Part shown: positions 27,517 through 37,190 of the stretch, piece by piece
Layout of the letters: each line of letters starts with the position of its first letter
Position numbering within the stretch: the first letter of the stretch is position 1
From: Streptomyces agglomeratus
GTDB lineage: Bacteria; Actinomycetota; Actinomycetes; Streptomycetales; Streptomycetaceae
Direction of reading: 5' to 3'
Assembly (NCBI RefSeq): GCF_001746415.1
Contig: NZ_MEHJ01000001.1
Span: 8,261,023-8,325,022 of the forward strand
Length of the DNA: 64,000 nt
Translations under genes and position numbers: made by a program
Notes under the pieces: generated by a model
What the model saw: the letters and a program-made list of their open reading frames with translations, nothing else
What the model was told of the DNA's origin: nothing
The model's database searches: none

Positions 27517-28974
27517 TCAGATCTTGACCCCGTGACTGCGGAGATAGCGCAGTGGATCGATGTCCGATCCGTACTCGGGCCCGCTGCGTATCTCGAAGTG
27601 GAGGTGCGGGCCGCTGACGTTGCCCGTGGCGCCGGAGTACCCGATTCGGTCGCCGCCGTTCACCTTCTGACCGGCGACAACGGCCAGCGAGGACAGGTGC
27701 GCGTACTGCGAATACATGTCGTCCCCGTGCTTGATCACCACCTGATACCCGTACGCCACATTCCAGCCGGCCGTGACCACGGTCCCCGGACCGACCGCGC
27801 GGATCGCCATCCCCGTACCCACAGGGAAGTCGACGCCGGTGTGGTAGCCGCTCGACCACATCGAACCCGACACCCGGTAACCGGTGCCGATGTGGTCGTC
27901 GGCGACCGGGGTGACCCACGTGCCCGAGGTGCCGCCCGAGCCAGGTTCGGTGTAGTCCGGACGCTTCATGATCAAGATCCGGTCCTTCCAGAACGACAGA
28001 GGCTTGATCCGGACGCTGACGCCGGTGTGCGGCGCGTCGATGACTTCCCCGCCCCCGATGAACATGGCGACGTGATCGGGGCTGGATGCGCTGCCGCCGG
28101 AGAAGATCAAGTCTCCGGGGCGCAGGTCGTTCACCGAGTTCACCTTGCTGCCGATGTCGACCTGGTCGTACGTGACGCGGGGCAGGTTCTCGCCGACTTT
28201 GCTCCAGGCGTACTTGACCAGGCTGGAGCAGTCGCACCCGCTGGCACCCTGGAACGGAGGCTTGCATTCGCCGCCCAGCACATAGGGGGTGTTGAGTGCT
28301 TCCTTGGCCGCGGCCACGACCTTGGCCAGACCACCGGAGACCTTGCCGTCCATCGGTGCCGACCACTTCTCGGCCCGCTCCCGGATCTCGCGGACGTAGT
28401 CCCGGGTCTCCTTGTACGGCGGGATGCCGCCGTGCTTCTTCACCTTGTACGCGCCGGCGTTGTAGGCGGCCAGCATGTTATCGACGACGTCGCCGGGAAC
28501 GTTGCGGATCTGGTCTGCGAGCTTGCAGTCGTAGGACACCATCGACGGCACGGCATCCTTCGGGTCCAGGATGTCCTTCTTGCCGTCCTTGTTGCCGTCA
28601 ACGCCCTCCTCGGCCCACGTGCCAGGGATGAACTGGGCGATGCCCTGGGCGTCGGCCCCACCGTTGGGGGGATTCACACGGAAGGTGGACTCCTGGTAGA
28701 GCTGGGCGGCGATCAGCGAGGGGGTGACCTCCGCACAGCCGTAGTCCCGCACCGCGTCGAGGATGATCGGGCGCAGCCAGTCGGGGATCTCCTTGGTGTC
28801 CGACAGGCCGCCGCCGAACCCCGCGTTCTCCAGCGCGTCGCTGGTGTTGTCTTCGCCGATGGCCGACGACAGCGCCAGGACCGCGCTCAGAATCAGGCCG
28901 AAGCCGAGCAGGCACGAGACGAGAACCGCGACGACCACATTGCGCAGGACCTTGGACTCGCCCTCCTCAGACAT
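27517..28974 (-). CDS. VirB1-like murein hydrolase: SLT + NlpC/P60 + M23 (485 aa)
   Basis: After an N-terminal membrane anchor (about residues 11-36) come three peptidoglycan-cleaving domains. The first is a lytic-transglycosylase-like domain (QESTF with Glu95, GIAQFIPGTW, AYNAG). The second is NlpC/P60 (Cys249 in GCDCSSLV, His301 in PDHVAMFIG). The third is an M23 endopeptidase (His378/Asp382 in GYHTGVDF, HLHFEI at 457-462). All catalytic residues are present. In Gram-positive conjugation such enzymes open the wall for the mating channel. Two domains are usual; three in one chain are less common. It is the last gene of the secretion operon and overlaps its neighbour by eight bases. Confidence 0.9.
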   Translation of the reverse strand: MSEEGESKVLRNVVVAVLVSCLLGFGLILSAVLALSSAIGEDNTSDALENAGFGGGLSDTKEIPDWLRPIILDAVRDYGCAEVTPSLIAAQLYQESTFRVNPPNGGADAQGIAQFIPGTWAEEGVDGNKDGKKDILDPKDAVPSMVSYDCKLADQIRNVPGDVVDNMLAAYNAGAYKVKKHGGIPPYKETRDYVREIRERAEKWSAPMDGKVSGGLAKVVAAAKEALNTPYVLGGECKPPFQGASGCDCSSLVKYAWSKVGENLPRVTYDQVDIGSKVNSVNDLRPGDLIFSGGSASSPDHVAMFIGGGEVIDAPHTGVSVRIKPLSFWKDRILIMKRPDYTEPGSGGTSGTWVTPVADDHIGTGYRVSGSMWSSGYHTGVDFPVGTGMAIRAVGPGTVVTAGWNVAYGYQVVIKHGDDMYSQYAHLSSLAVVAGQKVNGGDRIGYSGATGNVSGPHLHFEIRSGPEYGSDIDPLRYLRSHGVKI

Positions 28975-29629
28975 TGGGCACGCCCACCACGCGCCAGTTA
29001 CCGTCAGCGCCGCGACGGAGCTTGAGTGCCACGTGCTCTTCCGACTCGGCGACAGGACGGTCAGCGGCCTTCTCCGTGAGCTTGTAGATCACGCGTGCGA
29101 AGCCGGAGTCCTCGGTAGGCGCGGGTGCCCCATCAGGCAGCGACACGCGCAGAACCGTCACCGTCACCTGGACCTGGCGTTCCTTCCAGCTCTGCCACTG
29201 TCGACCGCCGGCGCTCCCGCTGGTGTGGGTACGCAGTTCCTCGGCGAGATCGCCGTCGGCGTAGGCGGCAGCGCGCCGGGACGCGTCGTCGAACGAGGTG
29301 TCCCGTCCCGGCCGGGCGTCGTGACTGGCCCACGCCGTCGTAAAAGCCCGAGCGGCTTCCTGGATCGGTGCCGGCAGCGGGCTTGGCTCCGAAACGACAG
29401 GAGACTCCGACACCTCGGCCGCGGGCGACGCTCCTGCCGGGCTTGCGCTGCCAGACCCATTCCCAGCGGCAGAAGGCGCGGCCGTACGGGGAGTAGAGAC
29501 GGAGGCGGCAGGACGCTCCGCCCCGCGGAGCCCGAGAAGCAGAGTCACACCGACGACCGCCAGGACTACCGCCGCGGCGAAGAGCGCGATCGTGCCGCGC
29601 TGGGCACACGTGACATCGGTTTTGGGCAT
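28967..29629 (-). CDS. VirB8/TcpC-like membrane-anchored protein (220 aa)
   Basis: A single membrane segment (GTIALFAAAVVLAVVGVTLLLGL, residues 12-34) is followed by a Ser/Pro/Ala-rich linker and a C-terminal alpha/beta domain of about 130 residues (EAARAFTTAWASH to NWRVVGVPNV) with NTF2-like layout. Such single-pass NTF2-like proteins form part of the conjugation scaffold. It overlaps the murein hydrolase gene and follows the VirB6-like gene by 75 bp. Confidence 0.65.
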   Translation of the reverse strand: MPKTDVTCAQRGTIALFAAAVVLAVVGVTLLLGLRGAERPAASVSTPRTAAPSAAGNGSGSASPAGASPAAEVSESPVVSEPSPLPAPIQEAARAFTTAWASHDARPGRDTSFDDASRRAAAYADGDLAEELRTHTSGSAGGRQWQSWKERQVQVTVTVLRVSLPDGAPAPTEDSGFARVIYKLTEKAADRPVAESEEHVALKLRRGADGNWRVVGVPNV

Positions 29630-29704
29630 GAGGGTCCCCCGTCAGGTGGTTTTGGTGTGGTGATCTGGGCGGCCGGGGCCAGATGGGCCCCGGCCGCGCC
29701 CCGG

Positions 29705-32161
29705 CTACGGCCGAGGCTTGGGCGGGCCGGGCGGCCGTGTTGCGCGCCGGATCACCCGGGGCGGAGCCGGCGGCTTGGCCGGCGTCGCTTTCTTCGCGGC
29801 CGGCGGCGTCGGCGGCCCAGGGGTGGGTGGGGTCGGCATCTTCGGCACCGCGGTCGGCCCGGCGGCCGGCGGCCTTACCGTGCCCGGCGTTTTCTTACCG
29901 GCCGCCTTGGACGTGCTGGGCGTCTTGACCCCGGCCGCTGCCGGCGGCCTCCCGGGGGTCTTCGGCGCGATGGCACCGGCCCTGGGACCGGGTGGGTTCG
30001 AGGCCCGGGGGTTCGACTGGATCTGCGCCAGACCCAGGTTCACCTGCGCCTTCGTCCCAGTCTTCGCCACGAACTTGCCGGCCGTGACGACGTTGTGCTT
30101 GTACTCGGCGCCGAAGTCCTTCGCCTCCTGTACCTTCTTGTCGACGGTGCGTTCCTTGACGGCCTTGAGCTGGTCGCGCACCTGCCCGGCACGGGCGGTG
30201 GCCGCAGATGCGCCCCGCTTCGTCGCGGCAACGCCACGGGGGATTCCCACCGGCGCGCCGAGCGTGGCCATGAAGGCGAATTTCGTCGCCTTGGCGCCGT
30301 ACTTGGCGGTGGCGGCGGCAGTCTTGCCGGTAGCCATCGTGGCCCTGCCGCCCCTGGTCTGGGACATCTTGTTCCCGGCCGCCGTGGCCAGGCGCTTCTT
30401 CAGGGTTTGCTTGGCCGCCTGCTGTGCCGCGACCTTCGCTGCCGTGCTCGCACCACCGGTGCCGACGGCCGCGGCCGCGTTGGTGGCGAGCCGGGCCGCA
30501 GTCCGCAGCCGGCTCGCCTTGCGGTTCGCCTGCGGCGAGCCGGCCCACGCGTTACGGGCGGTCTTCAGACGCTTGCCGACGGGCTGCGACAGACGCCGTG
30601 CCTCGCCGCGAGCCTCGCCCCACATCTGCTTCAGACCGGGAGCGGTCTCGGCATAGCGGCCGGGGCTGCTGAACACCGAGCGGCGGGAGCCGCCGACGCG
30701 GGCGTTGGCGAGCTTGCGGTTGAGGTTGACCGCGATGGTCTGCGCCATCTGCTTGATGCGCTTGTGGCCGGCCAGGCCGGCCACGGCCGTGACGTCGATG
30801 ACGACGAACTTCACGGCCAGGACGTCGCCGGTTTCCGCGTCGATCAGCGCGAGGACGATCAGGATAAAGATCGCCAAGAAGAGGATGGCAATGCCGATTC
30901 CAAGGACTGCCTTGGTGACCGCGGAGACCCAGCGCCACAAGGTGGCGCGGCCGCCTCCCGGCAGGATGCCGGCACACAGAGCCCAGTGGCCGCGGATGGC
31001 CTCGAACGCCAGCCAGCCCTGCGCGGTGAGAAACGTGCCGGTGACCAGGACCATGAGGATGGTCACGATGACGGCCGCGATCGCGACGAACAAGGCACTG
31101 AACGCGAGGTCGGCGGAGGCCTGCTTGGCCTCGGGCTTCTCGACGCCGCACGCGTTGACGAACTTGTCGTTTTCCTGGTTCAGGGCTTCGGCGATCTGGT
31201 CGTTGTAGATCGAGTCCATGACTGGGTCCTGCCAGTACTGCCCGGCCATTTGGTTCAGGTGGAACTCCTTGAGCTTGTATTCGCGGAACGCCTTGTCGCA
31301 GCCCTTCTCGAAGGTCTGCCCGTAGACCATCAGCTGGTTGGGCTTGACGATGAATGCCTCCACCAGGGCGTCGGTGATCGGCTTCGCCACGTTGTTCGGG
31401 TCGGCGCTGCCTTTCGCGCTCGTGGGATCGTCGGCCAGCACGATGCTGGCGACCTCCAGGGTGAAGTCCTTCGACTTCCCCAACAGGCCCTCCTCCGAGA
31501 GCAGCATGGTGGAACCTTGCGGCTGCGGCTGGTCGTGCTGGCCGAGGAGCACCTGGGCCGGCGAGACGAGCACGGTGGTGGTCACGGCGGCCACGACCAG
31601 AGAGACAGCGATCTCGGCGAAACCGCGCGAGCGCTCCTTGAAAAGGATCAGCCAGCCGCAATAGAAGCCCGCGAACGTAAGGAACAGGCCGGGAAGACCG
31701 AGCCGGTCGATGACCTGGTTCTTGATGGTGCTGGAGATGTCGTCGACGGGACCGGCTATGACCTCGGCCAGCCCGAAGTTCAGCGCCCACTTGATCAGCC
31801 AACAGGTGAAACCGATGGCCCACTTCGAGACGCCGAAGAGCAGCTGGGCAACGATGTTCCAAATCTTGAGGTCGATGTCCTTCCAGCCGCCCGTGTCCGT
31901 CTTGACGGTGTAGGAGCTGATCGGGACTCCGTCCTTGTCGGTGACGTTGAACGGCTGAAGGATGCCGTCACTGCCGTCACTGCCGTCCTTCGGCTTCTGG
32001 TTGAGGTTCAGGCCGGCCCCCGGCTGCGCCGGCGCGGACGTGCTGGGCGACGGCGACGGGTCTGCCGTGGCCGCAGGGGCCAGCACCACGGTGAGCAGGG
32101 CCAGCAGAACGCCGATCAGGCCGAGGCGCCGCTTGAGGCCACGCTGCCGGAGGCGACTCAT
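29705..32161 (-). CDS. VirB6-like polytopic membrane protein (818 aa)
   Basis: The start MSRLRQRGLKRRLGLIGVLL (ATG 32159-32161) overlaps the VirB4-like stop (ATGA). A signal-peptide-like N-terminus is followed by a short linker and several membrane segments between about residues 100 and 430 (WAIGFTCWLIKWALNFGLA, GLFLTFAGFYCGWLILF, VAIAAVIVTILMVLVTGTFL, AVLGIGIAILFLAIFILIVLAL). The remaining 390 residues are basic, Ala/Lys/Pro-rich and probably cytosolic. This is the pattern of VirB6/TrbL-type channel proteins. A longer upstream reading of the same frame lies inside the VirB4-like gene and was rejected. Confidence 0.8.
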   Translation of the reverse strand: MSRLRQRGLKRRLGLIGVLLALLTVVLAPAATADPSPSPSTSAPAQPGAGLNLNQKPKDGSDGSDGILQPFNVTDKDGVPISSYTVKTDTGGWKDIDLKIWNIVAQLLFGVSKWAIGFTCWLIKWALNFGLAEVIAGPVDDISSTIKNQVIDRLGLPGLFLTFAGFYCGWLILFKERSRGFAEIAVSLVVAAVTTTVLVSPAQVLLGQHDQPQPQGSTMLLSEEGLLGKSKDFTLEVASIVLADDPTSAKGSADPNNVAKPITDALVEAFIVKPNQLMVYGQTFEKGCDKAFREYKLKEFHLNQMAGQYWQDPVMDSIYNDQIAEALNQENDKFVNACGVEKPEAKQASADLAFSALFVAIAAVIVTILMVLVTGTFLTAQGWLAFEAIRGHWALCAGILPGGGRATLWRWVSAVTKAVLGIGIAILFLAIFILIVLALIDAETGDVLAVKFVVIDVTAVAGLAGHKRIKQMAQTIAVNLNRKLANARVGGSRRSVFSSPGRYAETAPGLKQMWGEARGEARRLSQPVGKRLKTARNAWAGSPQANRKASRLRTAARLATNAAAAVGTGGASTAAKVAAQQAAKQTLKKRLATAAGNKMSQTRGGRATMATGKTAAATAKYGAKATKFAFMATLGAPVGIPRGVAATKRGASAATARAGQVRDQLKAVKERTVDKKVQEAKDFGAEYKHNVVTAGKFVAKTGTKAQVNLGLAQIQSNPRASNPPGPRAGAIAPKTPGRPPAAAGVKTPSTSKAAGKKTPGTVRPPAAGPTAVPKMPTPPTPGPPTPPAAKKATPAKPPAPPRVIRRATRPPGPPKPRP

Positions 32162-34764
32162 GCCAGGACTCCGTCCGGCGCCTCGGCGAACTCCACGGTC
32201 TCGTCGGCTTCGTCGTCGGGCTGGCCGGGCGTCGTGGTGATCGCGGCGGCCGCATTCTCGTCCGCGGGGATCAGCACCTTGATGCCCGCGATGCGCTTGC
32301 GGAGGTCTCGGTACAGGCCCTCGCCGGCCCGCAGGACGCGCTCGGCCTCGCTGACGTTGAGCGGAGAGAGGTTCTCCGTGATGACCTTGAGCATCTCGTC
32401 GTCGGCCGGGTCGAGGTCGAGGAACTCCAGGCACCGCGCGGCCAGCGCCTTGCCGCGGTGGCGGAAGACGAAGATGTGGCTGAGCAGCGCCCGGATCTTG
32501 TCGCCGATCTCCGACTTTGGCCCGATGTCGTACGGGTCGTGCGAGCCGGCGAAAGCCCCCGCGTTGTGCTTGCGGCCGTCGGCGATGAGCTCGAGCATCA
32601 GGTTGGAGCCCTCGGCGGAGGAGGTGAGCCACCAGCACTCGTCGAGGAAGACGCCGGCGAACTCGTTGGGGTCGGCGAACGCGATCTCCCTGCAGAGCGC
32701 TGTCATCAGGTACATCAGCCGCCAGCCGAACCGCTTTTCCACCTCCAGGGAGGGGAGGCGGTGCTCGGAGAGTTCCTCCTTGGTGGGCAGGCCCAGGCGG
32801 TCGACGGCGAAGACGATGCTGTCGGAGTCCGTGATCCGTACGACCGGCAGCGTGGGGTCGAAGATGGTGCGGCCGAGGTCCTTCTTCGCCAGCGAGCGGA
32901 GCTTGCGGACAAGTTCGGAGGCGGCAGCGCGGACTGCGTTGTCGTTCGGTTCGTCCGGGTCGGGCGTGCGGGCCCGGTCGGCGAGGGTGTCCATCAACGC
33001 GGTCATGCTCGGCTTGGGCCCGAGTCGGGTGGCCTCGATGGCCTCGGCGAGGGTGATGCCCTCGATGCTCATCGAGCCGATGTCCAGGAGCGGGGTGAGG
33101 AAGGACTCGGTGTAGCGGGCGGCGCGCGGGCCGCGGAAGACGCGCAGGGGGTCGAGGGAGACGCCGGCGTTCTCGTCGACGTTGATGATCTGGGTCGTGC
33201 CGGAGCAGGCGTTCGCGAACCGGCTCCACTCCTGCTGCGGGGTGCGGTCGATGACCAGAGCGCGGCCGCGGGAGTTCCTCTGCCCGGTCCGGTGGCCGGT
33301 GGTGAGGATCGAGTACATCGCGCACTTCATGGCGACCGACTTTCCGGATCCGAGCTCGCCGACGAACGCGGCGGACGCGGAGGCGTTGACGCGGGGGCCA
33401 TGGGAGAAGTCCACGAGCACGGGGCGGACGCCGCCGCCGTTGAGCTGGAGGCCGAAGAGGCTGCCGGAGTCGTCTCCCAGGCCGGCGCCGCAGAACGGCA
33501 TGCTCATCGCGAAGTCGCGGGCGAGAAGGTACTGGGTGTAGTCGAGCATCGGGCCCGGGGTCTTGGTGCCGGGCAGCATGCCGTGGAAGAGCGCGACCTG
33601 GTCGCCGGTGGGCCTGACCAAGGTGTAGTCGTTACCGCCGAAGTGGTTGGCCAGCGACGTCGCCTTCTCGTCCGCCTCCTCGGGGGTGGTTCCCCACACG
33701 CAGGTGGCGACGGTGGCGCGGATCTCGACCTCGGTGCTGGAGGCGGTGAGCCGGTCGCGGTACTCGTCCAGGGCGAAGGACGCCTTGTCGAGCGAGGCCG
33801 GCACACCGGAAGTCTCGCCGTCGTACTCGCCGCGCTGGTGCGCGAGTTCGCGCTGCTGGCGCCGGCTCTTCGGCTCGGCCCTCGAGCCGGACTCGACGTT
33901 CAGCCGGACGGCCCAGTCCACGGGGAAGTTGAACTCGTCCAACGCCGCCAGGTACTCGCTGCCGGGAAACCGGAAGGCCTCGGGCATCTCGGAGAGTACG
34001 CAGAACGCCTGGTAGGAGTCTCCGTGTTCGCTGGTGGCGCGCAGGTAGCGGCGTTTGAAGGGGTTGGTGGGGCCCTTGGAGGCCCGGGTGCCGCGACCGC
34101 CCTCGTCCAGGATCACCTGGGTGTGGGCGGTCACCGTATGGCCGCGGCCGCGCAGGGCGCGCGGTGCACCGTCCTCGGGCAGGAGCGGCTCGCTCAGGCC
34201 ACGGCGGGCGCTGTGACCGTAGATCCACAGGATTTCCGCCTCTGTGGCAGGACGCATCTTGATGCCGGAGGGCCAGCCGGCGGCCAGGCGGCTGGCCTGC
34301 TCCAGGCGCTGGCGCTCTTCGGCGAGGGATATCGGGGCGACTGGCAGGCCGAGGGCGCCCATGACCTCGACCTGGAGGGAGGAGAAGACGGCCTTGGTGC
34401 TCTGCTTGAAGTCGAGGTGGGGCAGGGGGACGGCGAGGAAGTCGACGCGGCCGGTGAGTTCGAGGTCCTGGAGCTGGTCGAGGACCTTCAGCGCCAGGTC
34501 GACGTACTCGGGGGAGGCGTCGAGGTCGACGCCGGCGGTCATGCGGGTGACGACCGACGCGGCGTCGACGCTAGGGCACAGGCTGAGCAGGAGGGCCTCG
34601 CCCCGCAGGGACTTGAAGAGGGACTCCAGTGCGTCCAGCCGCTCGCGCTTCGTGGACTTGCTGGCGTGGGTGTAGTTCTCGGTGTCGACGCGCCACACCG
34701 CCCACACCGTGGCGGCGGTGGTCCAGATCAGGTGGCCGCTGATGTGCCGGACGGGGAGACGCAT
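32158..34764 (-). CDS. VirB4/TraC-like secretion ATPase (868 aa)
   Basis: The P-loop GELGSGKSVAMK (about residues 468-480) and Walker B AGVFLDECWWLTSS (about 700-712) are as in VirB4-type ATPases. The N-terminal 400 residues match the family's membrane-proximal region (NPFKRRYLRATSEHGDSYQA, then DWAVRLNVESG). SHDPYDIG and FVFRHRGKALAARCLEFLD follow the motor core. VirB4 energises pilus or channel assembly and substrate transfer. It lies in the middle of the secretion operon and is coupled to the VirB6-like gene. Confidence 0.92.
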   Translation of the reverse strand: MRLPVRHISGHLIWTTAATVWAVWRVDTENYTHASKSTKRERLDALESLFKSLRGEALLLSLCPSVDAASVVTRMTAGVDLDASPEYVDLALKVLDQLQDLELTGRVDFLAVPLPHLDFKQSTKAVFSSLQVEVMGALGLPVAPISLAEERQRLEQASRLAAGWPSGIKMRPATEAEILWIYGHSARRGLSEPLLPEDGAPRALRGRGHTVTAHTQVILDEGGRGTRASKGPTNPFKRRYLRATSEHGDSYQAFCVLSEMPEAFRFPGSEYLAALDEFNFPVDWAVRLNVESGSRAEPKSRRQQRELAHQRGEYDGETSGVPASLDKASFALDEYRDRLTASSTEVEIRATVATCVWGTTPEEADEKATSLANHFGGNDYTLVRPTGDQVALFHGMLPGTKTPGPMLDYTQYLLARDFAMSMPFCGAGLGDDSGSLFGLQLNGGGVRPVLVDFSHGPRVNASASAAFVGELGSGKSVAMKCAMYSILTTGHRTGQRNSRGRALVIDRTPQQEWSRFANACSGTTQIINVDENAGVSLDPLRVFRGPRAARYTESFLTPLLDIGSMSIEGITLAEAIEATRLGPKPSMTALMDTLADRARTPDPDEPNDNAVRAAASELVRKLRSLAKKDLGRTIFDPTLPVVRITDSDSIVFAVDRLGLPTKEELSEHRLPSLEVEKRFGWRLMYLMTALCREIAFADPNEFAGVFLDECWWLTSSAEGSNLMLELIADGRKHNAGAFAGSHDPYDIGPKSEIGDKIRALLSHIFVFRHRGKALAARCLEFLDLDPADDEMLKVITENLSPLNVSEAERVLRAGEGLYRDLRKRIAGIKVLIPADENAAAAITTTPGQPDDEADETVEFAEAPDGVLA

Positions 34765-34806
34765 GGGGTTCTTCTTTCTGTGCGGGTGGTGGGACGAGGC
34801 GGCTGG

Positions 34807-35370
34807 TCAGTGCTCGTCGAGGGAGGCAAGGAGGGCCTGCAGCCCGGTCTTCGGCTCTGCCCGGCCCGCCGTGGTTGCGGCCGGCACCGGGGTCGGGCGG
34901 GCTTTGCGCCTGGCCGCAGGAGCGGGCTGCGGGACGGGCTTCGCGGCGGCCGCCGGAGCGGGTCGCTCGGCGGACCGGACGCGCACCGTGCAGGTGGCGG
35001 TCGCCAGTCGCGGTCGAGCGGCCCGCTGCGGCTTGCCGGCCAGGCGCCCCTGGGCCGGAGTGGAGGAGTAGATGAGCAGGCTGCGCACGGCGCGTGCCGG
35101 GTCCCGGCCGTCGAGCCGCGCGTACCGCAGCACCCAGGCCAGACCCCACGGGATCAGTGCCATGAGGATGAAGTTCATGGCGCCGAAGTGGGCCCACAGA
35201 TCCCTCGTCATGACGAGGAGCCCGAAGCTGATCACCATCGTCATGACCTGGGTGATCGTGTAGGGCCCTCCCGGGAGCCGGCCGGCTCCCGGGAGCTTGC
35301 CGATGACGAGCGGGTGCTTACGGGCTCGCGTGTACGAGTGCCCGATCAGCTCCTCCTCCGAGGCGCTCAC
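34807..35370 (-). CDS. VirB3/TcpE-like two-helix membrane protein (187 aa)
   Basis: Two adjacent membrane segments (VMTMVISFGLLVMTRDLWAHF and MNFILMALIPWGLAWVL, about residues 40-82) are followed by a short basic region and an Ala/Pro-rich tail ending ALLASLDEH. This layout, just upstream of VirB4, is typical of VirB3, PrgI or TcpE. The start overlaps the previous stop by four bases. Confidence 0.72.
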   Translation of the reverse strand: MSASEEELIGHSYTRARKHPLVIGKLPGAGRLPGGPYTITQVMTMVISFGLLVMTRDLWAHFGAMNFILMALIPWGLAWVLRYARLDGRDPARAVRSLLIYSSTPAQGRLAGKPQRAARPRLATATCTVRVRSAERPAPAAAAKPVPQPAPAARRKARPTPVPAATTAGRAEPKTGLQALLASLDEH

Positions 35371-35708
35371 GAGACCCGCCAGCCCTCACCCGCCAGATCG
35401 GGGGCCTCACCGGTGACGTGGACGACGGACACCGAGGCCGCGGTGTCGTCGATCTCGGAGCCGACCTTGGTCTTCAGGACGTTGAGGTTGCTGATGCCCC
35501 AGAGCACAAGGGCTGCCAGAACGAAGGCGACGAGAGTGCCGACGAAGGAGCGGGTCTTCCACCAGGCCATCAGCACGGCGATGATCGCCATGAGGGTGGC
35601 CACGGTGAGGACCAGCGTGCGGACCTGGCCCGTCTTGGTGTTGGCCCAGTCGAGGACGTCGCCAGCGAGGACGACGTGGTCGGGGTTGGCTGCCGCCAGG
35701 GTGTGCAT
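35367..35708 (-). CDS. VirB2-like small membrane protein (113 aa)
   Basis: Two membrane segments (VLTVATLMAIIAVLMAWW and SFVGTLVAFVLAALVLWGI) with a short basic turn between them are preceded by a polar N-terminus. The size and position ahead of the VirB3/TcpE- and VirB4-like genes suggest a VirB2/TrbC pilin-like or channel subunit. No signal peptide is evident. It overlaps the next gene by four bases. Confidence 0.65.
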   Translation of the reverse strand: MHTLAAANPDHVVLAGDVLDWANTKTGQVRTLVLTVATLMAIIAVLMAWWKTRSFVGTLVAFVLAALVLWGISNLNVLKTKVGSEIDDTAASVSVVHVTGEAPDLAGEGWRVS

Positions 35709-35724
35709 GAACGATTCCTCTTCT

Positions 35725-36849
35725 TCAGGAGTTCGACGGCGACGGCGAAGGAGATGCCGTTGCTGCGTCGGGGCTTGGGGTGGTGGCGTGCGGCGCCGCC
35801 GAGGGCGGACTGCTCGCGCGGATCGCCGGGGCGTCGTCGACGGACGCGACCTCCCAGCGGCCGGCGCGGGACCTGAGGGTGAGCGCGTAGCTCAGCGAGA
35901 CCGGGCTGCCGGCCTGGTCGGTGGCGTCGACCTGGACCAGCTGGTGCAGCACCGTGCCGTCGGCCGGCACCTTCTGCTGACCCGAGCCGGACGAGTCGTC
36001 CTGGACGCCGGTCACCTTCACCGCGGCGTACGGCGCAGGGCTGATCGGCTGGAGCCGCGTGCCGGGCGAGGTGTACCGGTCGAGTTCGGTCGTGCCGGTC
36101 AGGTAGGCGGCCAGGAACCCGCGCGCGGTCTCGACCGACGGGTCCGCGCTGCTCGACCCGCGGTCGGTCTCGTACGCCAGACCGCCCGGCTTGAGCGCGG
36201 TGGGCGCGGCCACCTGCGCCGGCAACGACGTCGCCGCGTAGCCGGCGGTGGCACCCTGCTCGGTGCCGCCGGCGCCGGCCGGGCCAGTGGCCTGGATCCC
36301 GACGCGGAAGTACTGGACGCCCAGCCGCTTGGACTTGCCCTTGTCATCGTGGGCGGTGACCTCGGCAGCGACGGTGACGGACCAGTAGCCGGGCTGGACC
36401 TCGCGGGAGGCGATCACGGTGGACTGCGTAGCCGTGCGGGTCCCGGGCTTGACCGCGAGTGCGACGGAGCCGGAGTAGTACGGCGCCAGGTCCCGCTCGG
36501 TGCCCTGGCCAGCCTGCAGATAGGCGGCGACGAACAGCTCGGCGAAGCCGGCCGGCCCGACCGGCGACGCCGGCGTCGCCGCGGCGACCGGCTTGTCCGC
36601 GCCCTGGGCGGGAGCGGACGAGGAGAGGAACGCGAGCGTGCCGAGGACCGGGCCGGAGACCACGAGCGCCCAGACACCGGCACGGGCCAGCCGGGAGAGG
36701 CCGGCCATCTGGGCCGTGCTCGTCTTCCACCCGGTCTCATCCGGCTCGTCCGCGGGCGTCTCCTGGATCTCGTCGACCTCCTCGTCCCAGGCCTCTGCCT
36801 CGACGAGCTGCTTTTTGGCCGCCTTGCGCGGCCGGCGCTGCCGCTTCAC
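35725..36849 (-). CDS. TcpC-like conjugation scaffold protein (374 aa)
   Basis: GTG 36847-36849 overlaps the upstream stop (GTGA). The product begins with a basic patch (KRQRRPRKAAKKQLV), an acidic cytosolic segment and one membrane helix (AGVWALVVSGPVLGTLAFL). Two extracellular NTF2-like repeats follow (FAELFVAAYLQAGQG onward, then TARGFLAAYLTGTTELDRY onward) and a Ser/Pro tail. This is the TcpC architecture of Gram-positive conjugation systems. A longer upstream reading overlaps the preceding gene and has no start signal. Confidence 0.82.
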   Translation of the reverse strand: MKRQRRPRKAAKKQLVEAEAWDEEVDEIQETPADEPDETGWKTSTAQMAGLSRLARAGVWALVVSGPVLGTLAFLSSSAPAQGADKPVAAATPASPVGPAGFAELFVAAYLQAGQGTERDLAPYYSGSVALAVKPGTRTATQSTVIASREVQPGYWSVTVAAEVTAHDDKGKSKRLGVQYFRVGIQATGPAGAGGTEQGATAGYAATSLPAQVAAPTALKPGGLAYETDRGSSSADPSVETARGFLAAYLTGTTELDRYTSPGTRLQPISPAPYAAVKVTGVQDDSSGSGQQKVPADGTVLHQLVQVDATDQAGSPVSLSYALTLRSRAGRWEVASVDDAPAIRASSPPSAAPHATTPSPDAATASPSPSPSNS

Positions 36850-37118
36850 GACGCCGTCCGCAGGGCCTGGACGGTCAGGACCGTCGAGATGCGCTCCTTG
36901 AGCTGGTCCGGCGTGCGCTGCAGCAGCACGTCCCACGACGCCAGAGATGCCTCCGACTCCCTGTCGAGGAAGGCGCGCATCTGCTCGTGCAGGCCACGGT
37001 CCATTGGCCGGCTCACCAGCGCGGCGGCGATCTTGGTCAGCTCGCGCGAAGCACGGGCCACACGGGCCTCGTCGGCGTCGAGCAGCTGTCGGCCGGTGCC
37101 GGCCGGGGGCGTGGTCAC
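36846..37118 (-). CDS. Small helical protein, first gene of the secretion operon (90 aa)
   Basis: GTG 37116-37118 has GGGAGAA upstream and lies 72 bp after the promoter-like element at 37191-37228. The product is all-helical by composition (DEARVARASRELTKIAAALV, QMRAFLDRESEASLASWDVL) and soluble. No family was recognised. Its stop overlaps the TcpC-like start. Confidence 0.7.
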   Translation of the reverse strand: MTTPPAGTGRQLLDADEARVARASRELTKIAAALVSRPMDRGLHEQMRAFLDRESEASLASWDVLLQRTPDQLKERISTVLTVQALRTAS

Positions 37119-37190
37119 GTCGGTTCTCCCGGAGTCGAAAGGGTGGGGGCGGGGCGTTCAGGTAGGGCTGGACCGATCTGGCAGCCCTCT

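Noticed and set aside
32162..33325. N-terminal extension of the VirB6-like frame
   Set aside because: It lies inside the VirB4-like gene in another phase, and the natural start with a signal-peptide-like N-terminus is at 32161.
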